From Pseudomonas sp. S31 (lineage in GTDB: Bacteria > Pseudomonadota > Gammaproteobacteria > Pseudomonadales > Pseudomonadaceae): DNA of 64,000 nt. The notes beneath the pieces are model-generated. The model was not told the origin of the DNA. It did no database searches and saw only the letters and a program-made list of their open reading frames with translations. Both the position numbers and the translations under genes were made by a program. Shown piece after piece: positions 27,767 through 36,770 of the stretch. The first letter of the stretch is position 1, and each line of letters begins with the position of its first letter. Where the stretch lies: NCBI RefSeq assembly GCF_016648105.1, contig NZ_JACVVE010000025.1:41797-105796 (forward strand), in the 5' to 3' direction.

Positions 27767-29302
27767 ATGCGTTCTCTTACCCTCCATCTGAAAGTCCTCA
27801 TCACCGTGCTGGTGCTGCTGGGCGTGGCGGTCACGGCTTACCAGATCTTCGTCCTCGGCATCCCGGTGACCGAAGACGAAACCGACGACCTGTGGAACAT
27901 CGACGCCAAGGTCGAATTCGTCGCCAGCTCCAAGGACCCGGTCAAGGTGCAGATGTTCGTGCCACCGCTGAACCGCGACTACGTGAGCCTCAACGAGAGC
28001 TTCATCTCCAATAACTATGGAGTGAGCGTCAACCGTGCCGACGGCAACCGCAAGGTGACCTGGTCGGCGCGCCGCGCCAGCGGCAACCAGACCCTCTACT
28101 ACCGCCTGGTGCTGACCAAGCGCTACAGCAGCGAGAAGACCACGGTCAAAGGCCCGACCTTCCGTGACAGCCTGGCCGTCGAAGGGCCCGAGAAGATCGC
28201 CGCCGAGGCCCTGATGGCGCCGATCCGCCAGCACTCGGCCGACGTCGAGACCTTCGTCAGCGAGACCATCAAGCGGGTCAACAACCTCAACGACGACAAC
28301 GTCAAGCTGCTGCTGGCCGGCGACACCTCGTCGATGAAGAAGGCCCAGGTCATCGACCTGCTGCTGTCGATCGCCCACGTACCGATGGAAAAGGTGCACA
28401 CCATTCGCCTGGTGGCCGACACCCCGCAAACCCCGGAGCTGTGGCTGCGCAGCTTCAATGGCAACGACTGGCTGTACTTCAACCCGGACACCGGCGAACA
28501 GGGCCTGCCGAGCGACCGCCTGCTGTGGTGGACCGGTGACGACAACCTGATCACCGTCGATGGCGGCAAGAAGACCAACGTCACCTTCAGCATGAACAAC
28601 AGCGAGATGAACGCCATCCGCCTGGCCAAGCTGACCGACGAGAACACCGACGCCGACTTCCTCGAGTACTCGCTGTACGGCCTGCCGCTACAGACCCAGC
28701 AAACCTTCATGATCATGGTGATGATCCCGATCGGCGTGCTGGTCATCCTGATCCTGCGCAACCTGATCGGCATCCAGACCCTGGGGACCTTCACCCCGGT
28801 GCTGATCGCCCTGGCCTTCCGCGAAACCCAGTTGGGCTTCGGCATCGTGCTGTTCACGGTGATCACCGCCCTGGGCCTGTCGCTGCGCTCGTACCTCGAG
28901 CACCTCAAGCTGCAGATGCTGCCACGCCTGTCGGTGGTGCTGACGTTCGTGGTGGTGCTGATCGCCGCCATCAGCCTGTTCAGCCACAAGCTGGGCCTGG
29001 AGCGCGGCCTGTCGGTGGCGCTGTTCCCGATGGTGATCCTGACAATGACCATCGAGCGCCTGTCGATCACCTGGGAAGAGCGTGGCGGCGGCCATGCCAT
29101 GAAGGTGGCCATCGGCACCCTGTTCGCCGCCTCCCTGGCGCACCTGCTGATGATGGTGCCGGAGCTGGTCTACTTCGTCTTCACCTTCCCGGCGGTATTG
29201 CTGGTCCTGGTGGGCTTCATGCTGGCGATGGGTCGCTACCGCGGCTACCGCCTGACCGAGCTCGTGCGCTTCAAGGCATTCGTGAATAAGGCTGACGCGT
29301 GA
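27767..29302 (+). CDS. Inactive transglutaminase fused to a seven-helix membrane domain
   Basis: 511 residues. An N-terminal helix (about 9-28) leads to a periplasmic transglutaminase-like domain (about 50-300) that lacks the usual Cys; in family terms this is the inactive transglutaminase domain. From about residue 313 seven hydrophobic helices follow (IGVLVILILRNLIGIQTLG and later), matching the 7TM_transglut family. It is the middle gene of the three-gene operon; its stop overlaps the ATP-grasp start by 4 bp. A scaffold presenting a periplasmic substrate to the neighbours is inferred. Confidence 0.8.
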   Translation: MRSLTLHLKVLITVLVLLGVAVTAYQIFVLGIPVTEDETDDLWNIDAKVEFVASSKDPVKVQMFVPPLNRDYVSLNESFISNNYGVSVNRADGNRKVTWSARRASGNQTLYYRLVLTKRYSSEKTTVKGPTFRDSLAVEGPEKIAAEALMAPIRQHSADVETFVSETIKRVNNLNDDNVKLLLAGDTSSMKKAQVIDLLLSIAHVPMEKVHTIRLVADTPQTPELWLRSFNGNDWLYFNPDTGEQGLPSDRLLWWTGDDNLITVDGGKKTNVTFSMNNSEMNAIRLAKLTDENTDADFLEYSLYGLPLQTQQTFMIMVMIPIGVLVILILRNLIGIQTLGTFTPVLIALAFRETQLGFGIVLFTVITALGLSLRSYLEHLKLQMLPRLSVVLTFVVVLIAAISLFSHKLGLERGLSVALFPMVILTMTIERLSITWEERGGGHAMKVAIGTLFAASLAHLLMMVPELVYFVFTFPAVLLVLVGFMLAMGRYRGYRLTELVRFKAFVNKADA

Positions 29303-30279
29303 TGTTTGGCCTGATCAAGACATGGAAAGCCCTGGAGGCCCGGGGCATCATGGGTATCAACCGGCGCAACGCGGACTATGTCCTGAAGTACAACAAGCGC
29401 AACCTGTACCCGATCGTCGACGACAAGATCATCACCAAGGAGCGCGCACTCGCGGCCGGCATCCATGTGCCGGAGATGTACGGCATCATCGAGACCGAGA
29501 AGCAGATCGAGAAGCTCGACGAGATCATCGGCGGGCGCAACGATTTCGTCATCAAGCCGGCGCAGGGCGCGGGTGGCGACGGCATCATGGTGATCGCCGA
29601 CCGCTTCGAGGACAACTACCGCACGGTTTCCGGCAAGATCATCAGCCACGAGGAAATCGAGCACCAGATTTCCAGCATCCTCACCGGCCTGTACTCGCTG
29701 GGTGGCCACCGCGACCGGGCGCTGATCGAGTACCGGGTGACCCCGGACCAGATCTTCAAGAGCATCAGCTACGAAGGCGTACCGGACATCCGCATCATCG
29801 TGCTGATGGGTTATCCGGTCATGGCCATGCTGCGCTTGCCGACCCGCCAGTCGGGCGGCAAGGCCAACCTGCACCAGGGCGCCATCGGCGTGGGTGTGGA
29901 CCTGGCGACCGGCGTGACCCTGCGCGGCACCTGGCTCAACCGCATCATCAGCAAGCACCCCGACACCACCAACGCGGTGGACGGCGTGCAACTGCCGAAC
30001 TGGGACGGTTTCATGAAGCTCGCTGCCAGTTGCTACGAGCTGTGCGGGCTGGGTTACATCGGCGTGGACATGGTGCTGGACCAGGAAAAAGGCCCGTTGA
30101 TCCTCGAGCTCAACGCCCGCCCCGGCCTGAACATCCAGATCGCCAACGACTGCGGCCTGACCCAGCGCACCCACGCCATCGAGGCACACCTGGAGGCACT
30201 GGCCAAGGAAGGCATGACCGAGGATGCCGACCAGCGCGTGCGGGTCACCCAGGGGCTGTTCGGGCACGTGCACCCGTGA
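29299..30279 (+). CDS. Alpha-L-glutamate ligase-like ATP-grasp protein
   Basis: 326 residues with an ATP-grasp fold: KPAQGAGGDGIMVI near residue 93 is the nucleotide-binding lysine loop, and ILELNARPGLNIQIAN near 270 holds the Mg2+-binding Glu/Asn. Annotated relatives are 'alpha-L-glutamate ligase-like' or sugar-transfer-associated ATP-grasp proteins, related to RimK. It has no signal peptide, so it acts in the cytoplasm while its partners face the periplasm. It likely ligates an amino acid or peptide to an unknown acceptor. Confidence 0.82.
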   Translation: MMFGLIKTWKALEARGIMGINRRNADYVLKYNKRNLYPIVDDKIITKERALAAGIHVPEMYGIIETEKQIEKLDEIIGGRNDFVIKPAQGAGGDGIMVIADRFEDNYRTVSGKIISHEEIEHQISSILTGLYSLGGHRDRALIEYRVTPDQIFKSISYEGVPDIRIIVLMGYPVMAMLRLPTRQSGGKANLHQGAIGVGVDLATGVTLRGTWLNRIISKHPDTTNAVDGVQLPNWDGFMKLAASCYELCGLGYIGVDMVLDQEKGPLILELNARPGLNIQIANDCGLTQRTHAIEAHLEALAKEGMTEDADQRVRVTQGLFGHVHP

Positions 30280-30296
30280 TGACACGAGGCCGCCCC

Positions 30297-30343
30297 CACC
30301 CTGGGAGCGGCCATGTGTCGCGATTGGGCCGCAAAGCGGCCCC
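30297..30343. repeat. Single REP-like palindrome between the ATP-grasp gene and pabB
   Basis: One arm-containing unit (gggagcggccatgtgtcgcgattgggccgcaaagcgg-type core, 30297-30343) with hairpin ggccgcaaagcggcc. It is unpaired, unlike the other REP elements of this window. Confidence 0.55.
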
Positions 30344-30413
30344 ATTACGCTAGGCGCCTGCCCTGCACGGGTCTACAATCGCCCTCCTCGCTTTTACATC
30401 GCCGTCCACACTG

Positions 30414-31757
30414 ATGCCGACCTGTACGCTCCACTCCCTGCCCTACCAACCCGATCCCGCCGCCTTCTTCGCCCGCCTGCGCCAGGCTCCCGGCGCGATC
30501 CTGCTCGACAGCGCCCGCCCCGGCGCCGAACGCGGGCGCTTCGACCTGCTCAGCGCCTGGCCACTGCAGCACCTGCAGGCCCAACCCGACGAACACGGCC
30601 GTGCGTTCCTGCAGCGCCTGCGCACAGCCCTGGCGCAACTGGGCGAAGCGCAACTGCCCGAAGGCTGCGAGCTACCCTTCGCCGGCGGCCTGATCGGCTA
30701 CCTCAGCTACGATTTCGGTAGGCGCCTGGAGCATCTGCCCAGCCTGGCCAGCGACGACCTCGGCCTGCCTGACGCACAGCTTGGCCTGTATGCCTGGGCA
30801 TTGATTTCCGACCACCAGCATGGCACCAGCCAACTGGTGTTCCACCCCAGCCTGAACAGCCACGAACGTCAGCGCCTGATCACCCTGTTCGAGGCCCCCG
30901 AGGCGACGACGACCGGCGAGTTCCGCCTGCTCGCCGCCATGCGCGGCGACCTGCAGCCGGCGCAATACCGCACTGCCTTCGACCAGGTGCAGCGCTACAT
31001 CCAGGCGGGCGACTGCTACCAGATCAACCTCACCCAGCGCTTCCGAGCGCCGTGCCAGGGCGACCCATGGCTGGCCTACCAAGCCTTGCGCAAGGCCTGC
31101 CCGACCCCATTCTCCGGCTATCAGCAACTGGCCGATGGCAGCGCGTTGCTGAGCTTCTCGCCGGAACGCTTCATCCGTGTCAGCCGGCGCCAGGTCGAAA
31201 CCCGCCCGATCAAGGGCACCCGCCCGCGCGCCAGCGACCCGCTCGAAGACGCACGCAACGCCGACGAACTGCGCCACAGCGCCAAGGACCGCTCGGAAAA
31301 CCTGATGATCGTCGACCTGCTACGCAACGACCTGGGGCGAACCTGCGAGATCGGCTCGGTGAAAGTGCCGGAGCTGTTCAGCCTGGAAAGCTACCCCAAT
31401 GTCCACCACCTGGTCAGCAGCGTCACCGGGCACCTGGCCGCAGGCCGTGACGCTCTGGACCTGATCGGCGACAGCTTTCCCGGCGGCTCGATCACCGGCG
31501 CCCCGAAGATCCGCGCGATGCAGATCATCGACGAGCTCGAACCCAGCCGCCGGGCACTGTACTGCGGCTCGCTACTGTACGTGGACGTGCGCGGCGAGAT
31601 GGACAGCTCGATCGCCATCCGCAGCTTGCTGGTCAAGGACGGCCAAGTCAGTTGCTGGGGGGGCGGCGCAGTGGTGGCCGACTCCGACTGGGAAGACGAG
31701 TACGAGGAATCGATTGCCAAGGTACGGGTGCTGATGGAGACGTTGCAAGGCTTATGA
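30414..31757 (+). CDS. pabB: Aminodeoxychorismate synthase component I PabB
   Basis: 447 residues of the chorismate-binding TrpE/PabB family. With PabA amidotransferase it makes 4-amino-4-deoxychorismate for folate. The N-terminal lobe is followed by the catalytic lobe with RPIKGTRPR (near 262), DLLRNDLGR (near 300) and GGSITGAPKIRAMQIIDELE (near 356). Length and the PIKGT lysine favour PabB over TrpE, as does the absence of trp genes nearby. No glutaminase partner is in the window. Confidence 0.93.
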   Translation: MPTCTLHSLPYQPDPAAFFARLRQAPGAILLDSARPGAERGRFDLLSAWPLQHLQAQPDEHGRAFLQRLRTALAQLGEAQLPEGCELPFAGGLIGYLSYDFGRRLEHLPSLASDDLGLPDAQLGLYAWALISDHQHGTSQLVFHPSLNSHERQRLITLFEAPEATTTGEFRLLAAMRGDLQPAQYRTAFDQVQRYIQAGDCYQINLTQRFRAPCQGDPWLAYQALRKACPTPFSGYQQLADGSALLSFSPERFIRVSRRQVETRPIKGTRPRASDPLEDARNADELRHSAKDRSENLMIVDLLRNDLGRTCEIGSVKVPELFSLESYPNVHHLVSSVTGHLAAGRDALDLIGDSFPGGSITGAPKIRAMQIIDELEPSRRALYCGSLLYVDVRGEMDSSIAIRSLLVKDGQVSCWGGGAVVADSDWEDEYEESIAKVRVLMETLQGL

Positions 31758-31770
31758 ACGGCGTCGCCTG

Positions 31771-31836
31771 CTTCGCGGGTGAACCCGCTCCTACAGACCA
31801 GTTCATGCCCCTGTAGGAGCGGGTTCACCCGCGAAG
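31771..31836. repeat. REP palindrome pair between pabB and cysH
   Basis: Two perfect 26-bp inverted arms (31771-31796 and 31811-31836, core gggtgaacccgctcctacag) separated by 14 bp. Confidence 0.9.
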
Positions 31837-31948
31837 AGGCCGGCATTGGCAGCACACCGCCTCCAAGGCAAACGTCTACCCCGCCATTTTTTGTTACCAT
31901 CACCCCATTACGAGCGCACAGCGCCACAGCCAAGATGGAAACCGCCTG

Positions 31949-32683
31949 ATGAGCCAACCCTTCGACGTCGCCGCCCTGGCCGCGACCTATGCCAACAAGT
32001 CCCCGCAGGACATCCTCAAGCTCGCCTTCGAACACTTCGGTGACGACCTGTGGATCTCCTTCAGCGGCGCCGAGGACGTGGTGCTGGTCGACATGGCCTG
32101 GAGGCTGAACAAGCAGGTCAAGGTATTCAGCCTCGACACCGGCCGGCTGCACCCCGAGACCTATCGTTTCATCGACCAGGTCCGCGAGCAGTACAACCTG
32201 CCGATCGAGATTCTCAGCCCTGATCGCGACAAGCTCGACCCGTTCGTCAAGGACAAGGGCCTGTTCAGCTTCTACAAGGACGGCCACGGCGAGTGCTGCG
32301 GTATACGCAAGATCGAACCACTGCGACGCAAGCTCGCCACCGTCAGCGCCTGGGCCACCGGCCAGCGTCGCGACCAGAGCCCAGGCACCCGCAGCCAGGT
32401 GGCGGCACTGGAGATCGACGGCGCCTTCTCCACGCCCGAACGCACCCTGTACAAGTTCAACCCCCTGGCGCAGATGAGCAGTGAAGAAGTCTGGGGCTAT
32501 ATCCGCATGCTCGAGTTGCCCTACAACAGCCTGCACGAGCGCGGCTTCATCAGCATCGGCTGCGAGCCGTGCACCCGTCCGGTGCTGCCGAACCAGCACG
32601 AGCGCGAAGGCCGTTGGTGGTGGGAAGAGTCGACGCAGAAGGAATGCGGGCTGCATGCCGGCAATCTGATCAGCAAGTCGTAA
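31949..32683 (+). CDS. cysH: Assimilatory adenylyl-sulfate (APS) reductase CysH
   Basis: 244 residues. It reduces APS to sulfite for cysteine synthesis. The paired 4Fe-4S motifs distinguish an APS from a PAPS reductase: CCGIRKIEPL near residue 114 and CEPCTRP near 205. The redox Cys is in KECGLH at about 231. The PP-loop-like nucleotide site is SFSGAEDVVLVD near residue 36. It is convergent with cysB, its expected activator. Confidence 0.95.
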   Translation: MSQPFDVAALAATYANKSPQDILKLAFEHFGDDLWISFSGAEDVVLVDMAWRLNKQVKVFSLDTGRLHPETYRFIDQVREQYNLPIEILSPDRDKLDPFVKDKGLFSFYKDGHGECCGIRKIEPLRRKLATVSAWATGQRRDQSPGTRSQVAALEIDGAFSTPERTLYKFNPLAQMSSEEVWGYIRMLELPYNSLHERGFISIGCEPCTRPVLPNQHEREGRWWWEESTQKECGLHAGNLISKS

Positions 32684-32695
32684 ACTCCGACAAAT

Positions 32696-32798
32696 GGGGC
32701 CGCTTAGCGCCCCTTCGCGGCACGAGGCCGCTCCTACAGAGGTTTGCGATCCCCCTGTAGGAGCGGCCTCGTGCCGCGAAGGGGCGCAAAGCGGCCCC
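32696..32798. repeat. REP palindrome pair between cysH and cysB
   Basis: Long inverted arms (ggggccgcttagcgccccttcgcgg... and its complement ending gcgcaaagcggcccc) around cctacagaggtttgcgatccccctgtagg. It lies between two convergent genes. Confidence 0.88.
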
Positions 32799-32811
32799 AA
32801 TCAATTACCGA

Positions 32812-33786
32812 TCAGTGCACCGGCAGTTCGACGCCGTCGAACAGCTCCTCGAGCTCCTGCTTGTTGTGGCACTGGATGGCCTTGGCCATCACTTCACGGG
32901 TCAGGTGCGGGGCGAACTTCTCGATGAAATCGCACATGAAACCGCGCAGGAACGTGCCGCGACGGAAGCCGATCTTGGTGATGCTGGCTTCGAACAACTC
33001 GCTGGCATCCAGGCACACCAGGTCGGGATCGAGCTTCGCATCCACTGCCATCTTGGCCACGATGCCCACGCCCAGGCCCAGGCGCACATAGGTCTTGATC
33101 ACGTCAGCATCCGCCGCGGTGAACACCACCTTCGGCGTCAGGCCACGATGATTGAATGCCTCGTCCAGCTTGGACCGGCCAGTGAAGCCGAACACGTAGG
33201 TGACGATCGGGTATTCGGCAACCGCTTCCAGGGTCAGCTTCGGCAGCTTGGCCAGCGGATGGCCCTGCGGTACCACCACGCAACGATTCCACTTGTAGCA
33301 CGGCATCATGATCAAGTCGCCGAACAGCTCCAGCGCCTCGGTAGCGATGGCGAAATCGACCGTGCCATCGGCCGCCATTTCGGCAATCTGCATGGGCGAG
33401 CCCTGATGCATGTGCAACGACACTTCCGGATACTGCTTGATGAAGTTGCTGATCACCGGCGGCAGCGCGTAGCGCGCCTGGGTGTGGGTGGTGGCGATGG
33501 ACAGGGTACCCTTCTTCTCGTTGGAGAATTCCTGGGCGATCTGCTTGATGCTCTCGACCTTGCGCAGGATTTCGCCTGCGGTATTGATGATCCGTTCACC
33601 GGCAGGAGTGACCCGCGTCAGGTGCTTGCCGCTTCGGGCAAAGACTTCAACACCCAGTTCATCCTCCAGCAGGCGGATCTGCTTGCTGATCCCTGGCTGG
33701 GAGGTATACAGACTCTGCGCCGTCGCGGAGACGTTGAGGTCGTGGTGCGCCACTTCCCAGATGTAGCGCAGTTGTTGAAGCTTCAT
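32812..33786 (-). CDS. cysB: LysR-type cysteine regulon activator CysB
   Basis: 324 residues, the CysB length. MKLQQLRYIWEVAHHDLNVS and SLYTSQPGISKQIRLLEDELG form the characteristic CysB helix-turn-helix. The effector domain contains STTHTQARYALPP, the sulfate/N-acetylserine pocket motif. It activates sulfate assimilation genes such as cysH during sulfur limitation in response to N-acetylserine. Confidence 0.96.
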   Translation of the reverse strand: MKLQQLRYIWEVAHHDLNVSATAQSLYTSQPGISKQIRLLEDELGVEVFARSGKHLTRVTPAGERIINTAGEILRKVESIKQIAQEFSNEKKGTLSIATTHTQARYALPPVISNFIKQYPEVSLHMHQGSPMQIAEMAADGTVDFAIATEALELFGDLIMMPCYKWNRCVVVPQGHPLAKLPKLTLEAVAEYPIVTYVFGFTGRSKLDEAFNHRGLTPKVVFTAADADVIKTYVRLGLGVGIVAKMAVDAKLDPDLVCLDASELFEASITKIGFRRGTFLRGFMCDFIEKFAPHLTREVMAKAIQCHNKQELEELFDGVELPVH

Positions 33787-33920
33787 AGGTTTCCCTCGGA
33801 TCAGCAGTAAGTCACCGGCGGCACGCTGCAGGCTGCGATGAGATATAACTATATTAGTGGTTATCGCAATAAATCTAGAACTATTTTGTTACGTGCGCCG
33901 GACATTTCCCACGTCTAGCT

Positions 33921-34418
33921 TTACGCCTTCCTACGGCCGAGATGCTGAGCCAACGGCACCATGTAGACCGGTACGGGTGACAACTGCAGCAGGCGCACCG
34001 CCGTGCGCCCGAGCGGCACGTCGACCCCAGCCCCTGCGCTGTGGCTGCCGAAGATCATCAGGTCGACTGCCAGGCGCTGCGCCTGGTCGAGGATGACCTG
34101 CGCAGGATCCCCCTGCCGCACGCGCACCGCCTTGATCAAGGCCAGATCGGCCTCCTCACCCAGTTCTTCGCGAAAATTCTCGAGCACGCGCTGCTCGATG
34201 TTGGCCATCACCGTGTTGACCCCTTCGCTGTGCAATTCGTCCAGCGTCTGCTCGTCGAGGTAGCTCTGCAGGAGCGATTCGGCGAACTGCCCCATCGGCT
34301 CCACGGCATGAATCACGTAGAGCTCCGCGCTGAAGGTGCGAGCCAGGGCCAGGGCATGCTGCATGACGAAGGGCGCGTACACCCCGAGGTCGGTGGCGTA
34401 CAACATGGAACGAATCAT
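33921..34418 (-). CDS. Universal stress protein UspA family
   Basis: 165 residues in a single Usp domain: MIRSMLYATDLGVYA opens the Rossmann-like sheet, LYVIHAVEP follows, and MIFGSHSAGAG...PLGRTAVRLL is the nucleotide-binding C-terminal segment. ATG 34418 follows GAGGAGG; the upstream extension is rejected. Role is probably stress or anaerobic survival; no Anr box was found upstream. Divergent from the DAHP synthase gene. Confidence 0.88.
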   Translation of the reverse strand: MIRSMLYATDLGVYAPFVMQHALALARTFSAELYVIHAVEPMGQFAESLLQSYLDEQTLDELHSEGVNTVMANIEQRVLENFREELGEEADLALIKAVRVRQGDPAQVILDQAQRLAVDLMIFGSHSAGAGVDVPLGRTAVRLLQLSPVPVYMVPLAQHLGRRKA

Positions 34419-34807
34419 TCGACCTCCTCGGCTGTCGCTTTGACAGAGCAAGCTTGAGCTTAGCAGCGCGCCACGCCCCCGCCTCACCGTCCGGCCGCTG
34501 GCGCCGCGGGCTGGCGAAGGTCAGGCGACCCGCAGCGTGGTGGTGGTAAATGCTGGGCCAGTCGGTTGCAGGGGGTACTCTAGTTCAAGGTTGAGCCCGC
34601 TGTTCTACACCCGTTTCTGCCACGCAGGCCCCCAATACATGCCAGGGCACTGTCCAGGCCAGGGAAAATCCCTGTGCGGAGCCGGCCCAACCCATTGTCG
34701 CCACCCCTGTAACGCGCTAAGGTTCCGCTCCCCGCTGCGAATATTCTTGCTGCTGGGCCGCACGGGGATTGCTGGCGGCCGGCACCCGTGACCTGACGAG
34801 TAACACG
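34419..34807. other. Intergenic region and leader upstream of DAHP synthase
   Basis: About 390 bp without a convincing gene. A promoter-like TTGCAG/TACTCT pair lies at about 34565-34582. Just before the start, CACGGG (34761-34766) pairs with CCCGTG (34785-34790) around an inner GC stem, and AGGGAAAATCCCT lies near 34670. A translated frame here contains several aromatic codons but lacks a Shine-Dalgarno site. A leader-attenuation role is possible, not shown. Confidence 0.35.
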
Positions 34808-35884
34808 ATGGCTGATTTACCGATCGACGACCTTAACGTTGCCTCCAACGAGACCTTGATCACCCCCGATCAGCTCAAGCACGAACTTCCCCTCAGCGCC
34901 AAGGCCCTGCAGACCGTGACGGCCGGCCGCGAAGTGGTGCGCAATATCCTCGATGGCAAGGACCATCGCCTGTTCGTGGTGGTCGGCCCCTGCTCCATCC
35001 ATGACATCAAGGCGGCGCACGAGTATGCCGAGCGCCTCAAGGTACTGGCCGAGGAAGTCTCCGACACCCTGTACCTGGTGATGCGCGTGTACTTCGAGAA
35101 GCCGCGCACCACGGTAGGCTGGAAAGGCCTGATCAACGACCCGTACCTGGACGACTCCTTCAAGATCCAGGATGGCCTGCACATCGGCCGCAAGTTGCTG
35201 CTGGACCTGGCCGAAATGGGTCTGCCGACCGCCACCGAGGCGCTGGACCCGATCTCACCGCAATACCTTCAAGACCTGATCAGCTGGTCGGCGATCGGCG
35301 CACGCACCACCGAATCGCAGACCCACCGCGAAATGGCCTCGGGCCTGTCTTCGGCCGTGGGCTTCAAGAACGGCACCGACGGCGGCCTGACCGTGGCCAT
35401 CAACGCCCTGCAGTCGGTATCCAAACCTCACCGCTTCCTGGGTATCAACCAGGAAGGCGGCGTGTCGATCGTCACCACCAAGGGCAACCCCTACGGCCAT
35501 GTGGTGCTGCGGGGCGGCAACGGCAAGCCGAACTACGATTCGGTCAGCGTCGCCCTGTGCGAGCAGGACCTGGCAAAAGCCAAGATCAAGGCCAACATCA
35601 TGGTCGACTGCAGCCACGCCAACTCCAACAAGGATCCGGCGCTGCAGCCTCTGGTCATGGAGAACGTCGCCAACCAGATCCTCGAAGGCAACCAGTCGAT
35701 CATCGGCCTGATGGTCGAGAGCCATCTGAACTGGGGTTGTCAGTCTATTCCGAAGAACCTCGACGAATTGCAGTATGGCGTATCGATCACCGACGCCTGC
35801 ATCGACTGGTCGGCCACCGAGAAGACCCTGCGTAGCATGCGGGCGAAACTCAAGGATGTGCTGCCTCAGCGTAAACGCGGGTGA
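34808..35884 (+). CDS. 3-deoxy-7-phosphoheptulonate (DAHP) synthase, type I
   Basis: 358 residues, the size of E. coli AroF/G/H. It condenses phosphoenolpyruvate and erythrose 4-phosphate, the first step of the shikimate pathway. Motifs are VVGPCSIHD near 60, YFEKPRTTVGWKG near 97, SGLSSAVGFKNGTDG near 182 and MVDCSHANSNKD near 268 (metal His). The ATG at 34808 (MADLPIDDLN) is preferred to an in-frame start at 34769. Which aromatic amino acid feeds back cannot be told. Confidence 0.94.
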   Translation: MADLPIDDLNVASNETLITPDQLKHELPLSAKALQTVTAGREVVRNILDGKDHRLFVVVGPCSIHDIKAAHEYAERLKVLAEEVSDTLYLVMRVYFEKPRTTVGWKGLINDPYLDDSFKIQDGLHIGRKLLLDLAEMGLPTATEALDPISPQYLQDLISWSAIGARTTESQTHREMASGLSSAVGFKNGTDGGLTVAINALQSVSKPHRFLGINQEGGVSIVTTKGNPYGHVVLRGGNGKPNYDSVSVALCEQDLAKAKIKANIMVDCSHANSNKDPALQPLVMENVANQILEGNQSIIGLMVESHLNWGCQSIPKNLDELQYGVSITDACIDWSATEKTLRSMRAKLKDVLPQRKRG

Positions 35885-35894
35885 TCTGATAAGG

Positions 35895-35972
35895 CAGCGG
35901 GGCCGCTTCGCGCCCCATCCGGCCGGTCCGGCGCCCCGGCAAGGCCGGATGGGGCGCGAAGCGGCCCCGCTG
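35895..35972. repeat. Long palindrome between DAHP synthase and the GNAT gene
   Basis: 30-bp inverted arms (cagcggggccgcttcgcgcc... and its complement) with a GC-rich loop. It sits between convergent stops and probably acts as a bidirectional terminator. The arms resemble the outer parts of REP units elsewhere in the window but lack the gtaggagc core. Confidence 0.8.
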
Positions 35973-35980
35973 TTTGGGTG

Positions 35981-36262
35981 TCAGGCCTTGCTCGAATGCC
36001 GCTGCTGCCGCTCCATGTAGCGCTCCACGTACGAGCAGGAAGGGATCACCGTATAGCCCATCTCCTCAGCGTACTCCAGGGCCTTCTCGGTCAGCGCCGC
36101 GGCAATACCGCGCCCACGCAGGGCGTTGGGAACGAAGGTGCGATAGATGTCCAGCGTCTGCTTGCCCAGGTCCATGTACGTCAGGTAGGCACGATGACCG
36201 TCCACGTTGGTCTCGAACTGATGACCGGCCTGGTCATGGTGGATGGTCAGCGCTTCACTCAT
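35981..36262 (-). CDS. Small GNAT-like N-acetyltransferase (YjdJ/Acetyltransf_CG type)
   Basis: 93 residues. The compact acetyl-CoA site is VPNALRGRGIAAALTEKALEYAEEMGY, with RGRGIA the pyrophosphate loop. The protein has just half of a full GNAT fold, as in the GCN5-related PF14542 group. ATG 36262 follows GGAG; a longer frame to 36418 has no ribosome site. Substrate unknown. Confidence 0.85.
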   Translation of the reverse strand: MSEALTIHHDQAGHQFETNVDGHRAYLTYMDLGKQTLDIYRTFVPNALRGRGIAAALTEKALEYAEEMGYTVIPSCSYVERYMERQQRHSSKA

Positions 36263-36770
36263 CACTACTCCTCGCAGGTCTTTGCGGCAGACCCTGGCCT
36301 TAACCGATGGGGGTTTGTCCGGCGGAGGAACCTCTACGCCACCTACTGCCCCTTCGACCGCGGGGCCATGCCAATCGTTCTGCGGACGGGCACCCCAAAT
36401 AGTAGGCACCCTCGGCACGATTGCTCAAGGTGGCAGCGGTTAAAAAGTGACAGAAATGGGTACAGCGCAGCCCATGTCCCGCACTCGCAACAGCAGCCGG
36501 ATGTTCTTGGGCTTAAGACGCTGACGGACAGTTAAAGTCACCGTTAGTTCACCAAAAAAGTTCACGTACTACAGTCGGTTGCGAAGCCTGCACTGGATTT
36601 TCACAAAGTCCTACGCAAATCTTGTCGGCGACCCTTCGTGCAACAATTTTTTTTGCAGTTCTTGCGCTTGGTCAGTTTACTTACTACAAGTAATGGGTAC
36701 TATGTACGCCGGCCAGTTTCTCTTTTCCGAGAGATGGCTCTTTAATAGAAAGTCCTTGAAGGGGAACACG
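36263..36770. other. Intergenic region between the GNAT gene and oprI
   Basis: About 510 bp, lower in GC than the surroundings, with no supported gene. It contains A- and T-runs (for example 36548-36560 and 36649-36656), the oprI promoter at its right end and a short direct repeat AGTTCAC near 36547 and 36561. It may hide a small RNA or an upstream activation region for the highly expressed oprI. Confidence 0.4.
36676..36703 (+). promoter_or_regulatory. Predicted sigma70 promoter of oprI
   Basis: TTTACT (36676-36681), a 16-bp spacer and TACTAT (36698-36703) give a fair -35/-10 pair about 65 bp upstream of the start codon, preceded by T- and A-rich DNA that could act as an UP element. Confidence 0.55.

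Noticed and set aside
34537..34791. A short frame before DAHP synthase with several aromatic codons, possible leader peptide.
   Set aside because: No ribosome site, and no terminator/antiterminator pair could be drawn around it.
18404..35972. Repeated palindromes that might be a CRISPR array or insertion-sequence ends.
   Set aside because: They occur singly or in inverted pairs at gene ends with no regular spacers, transposase or target duplications; they fit REP elements.
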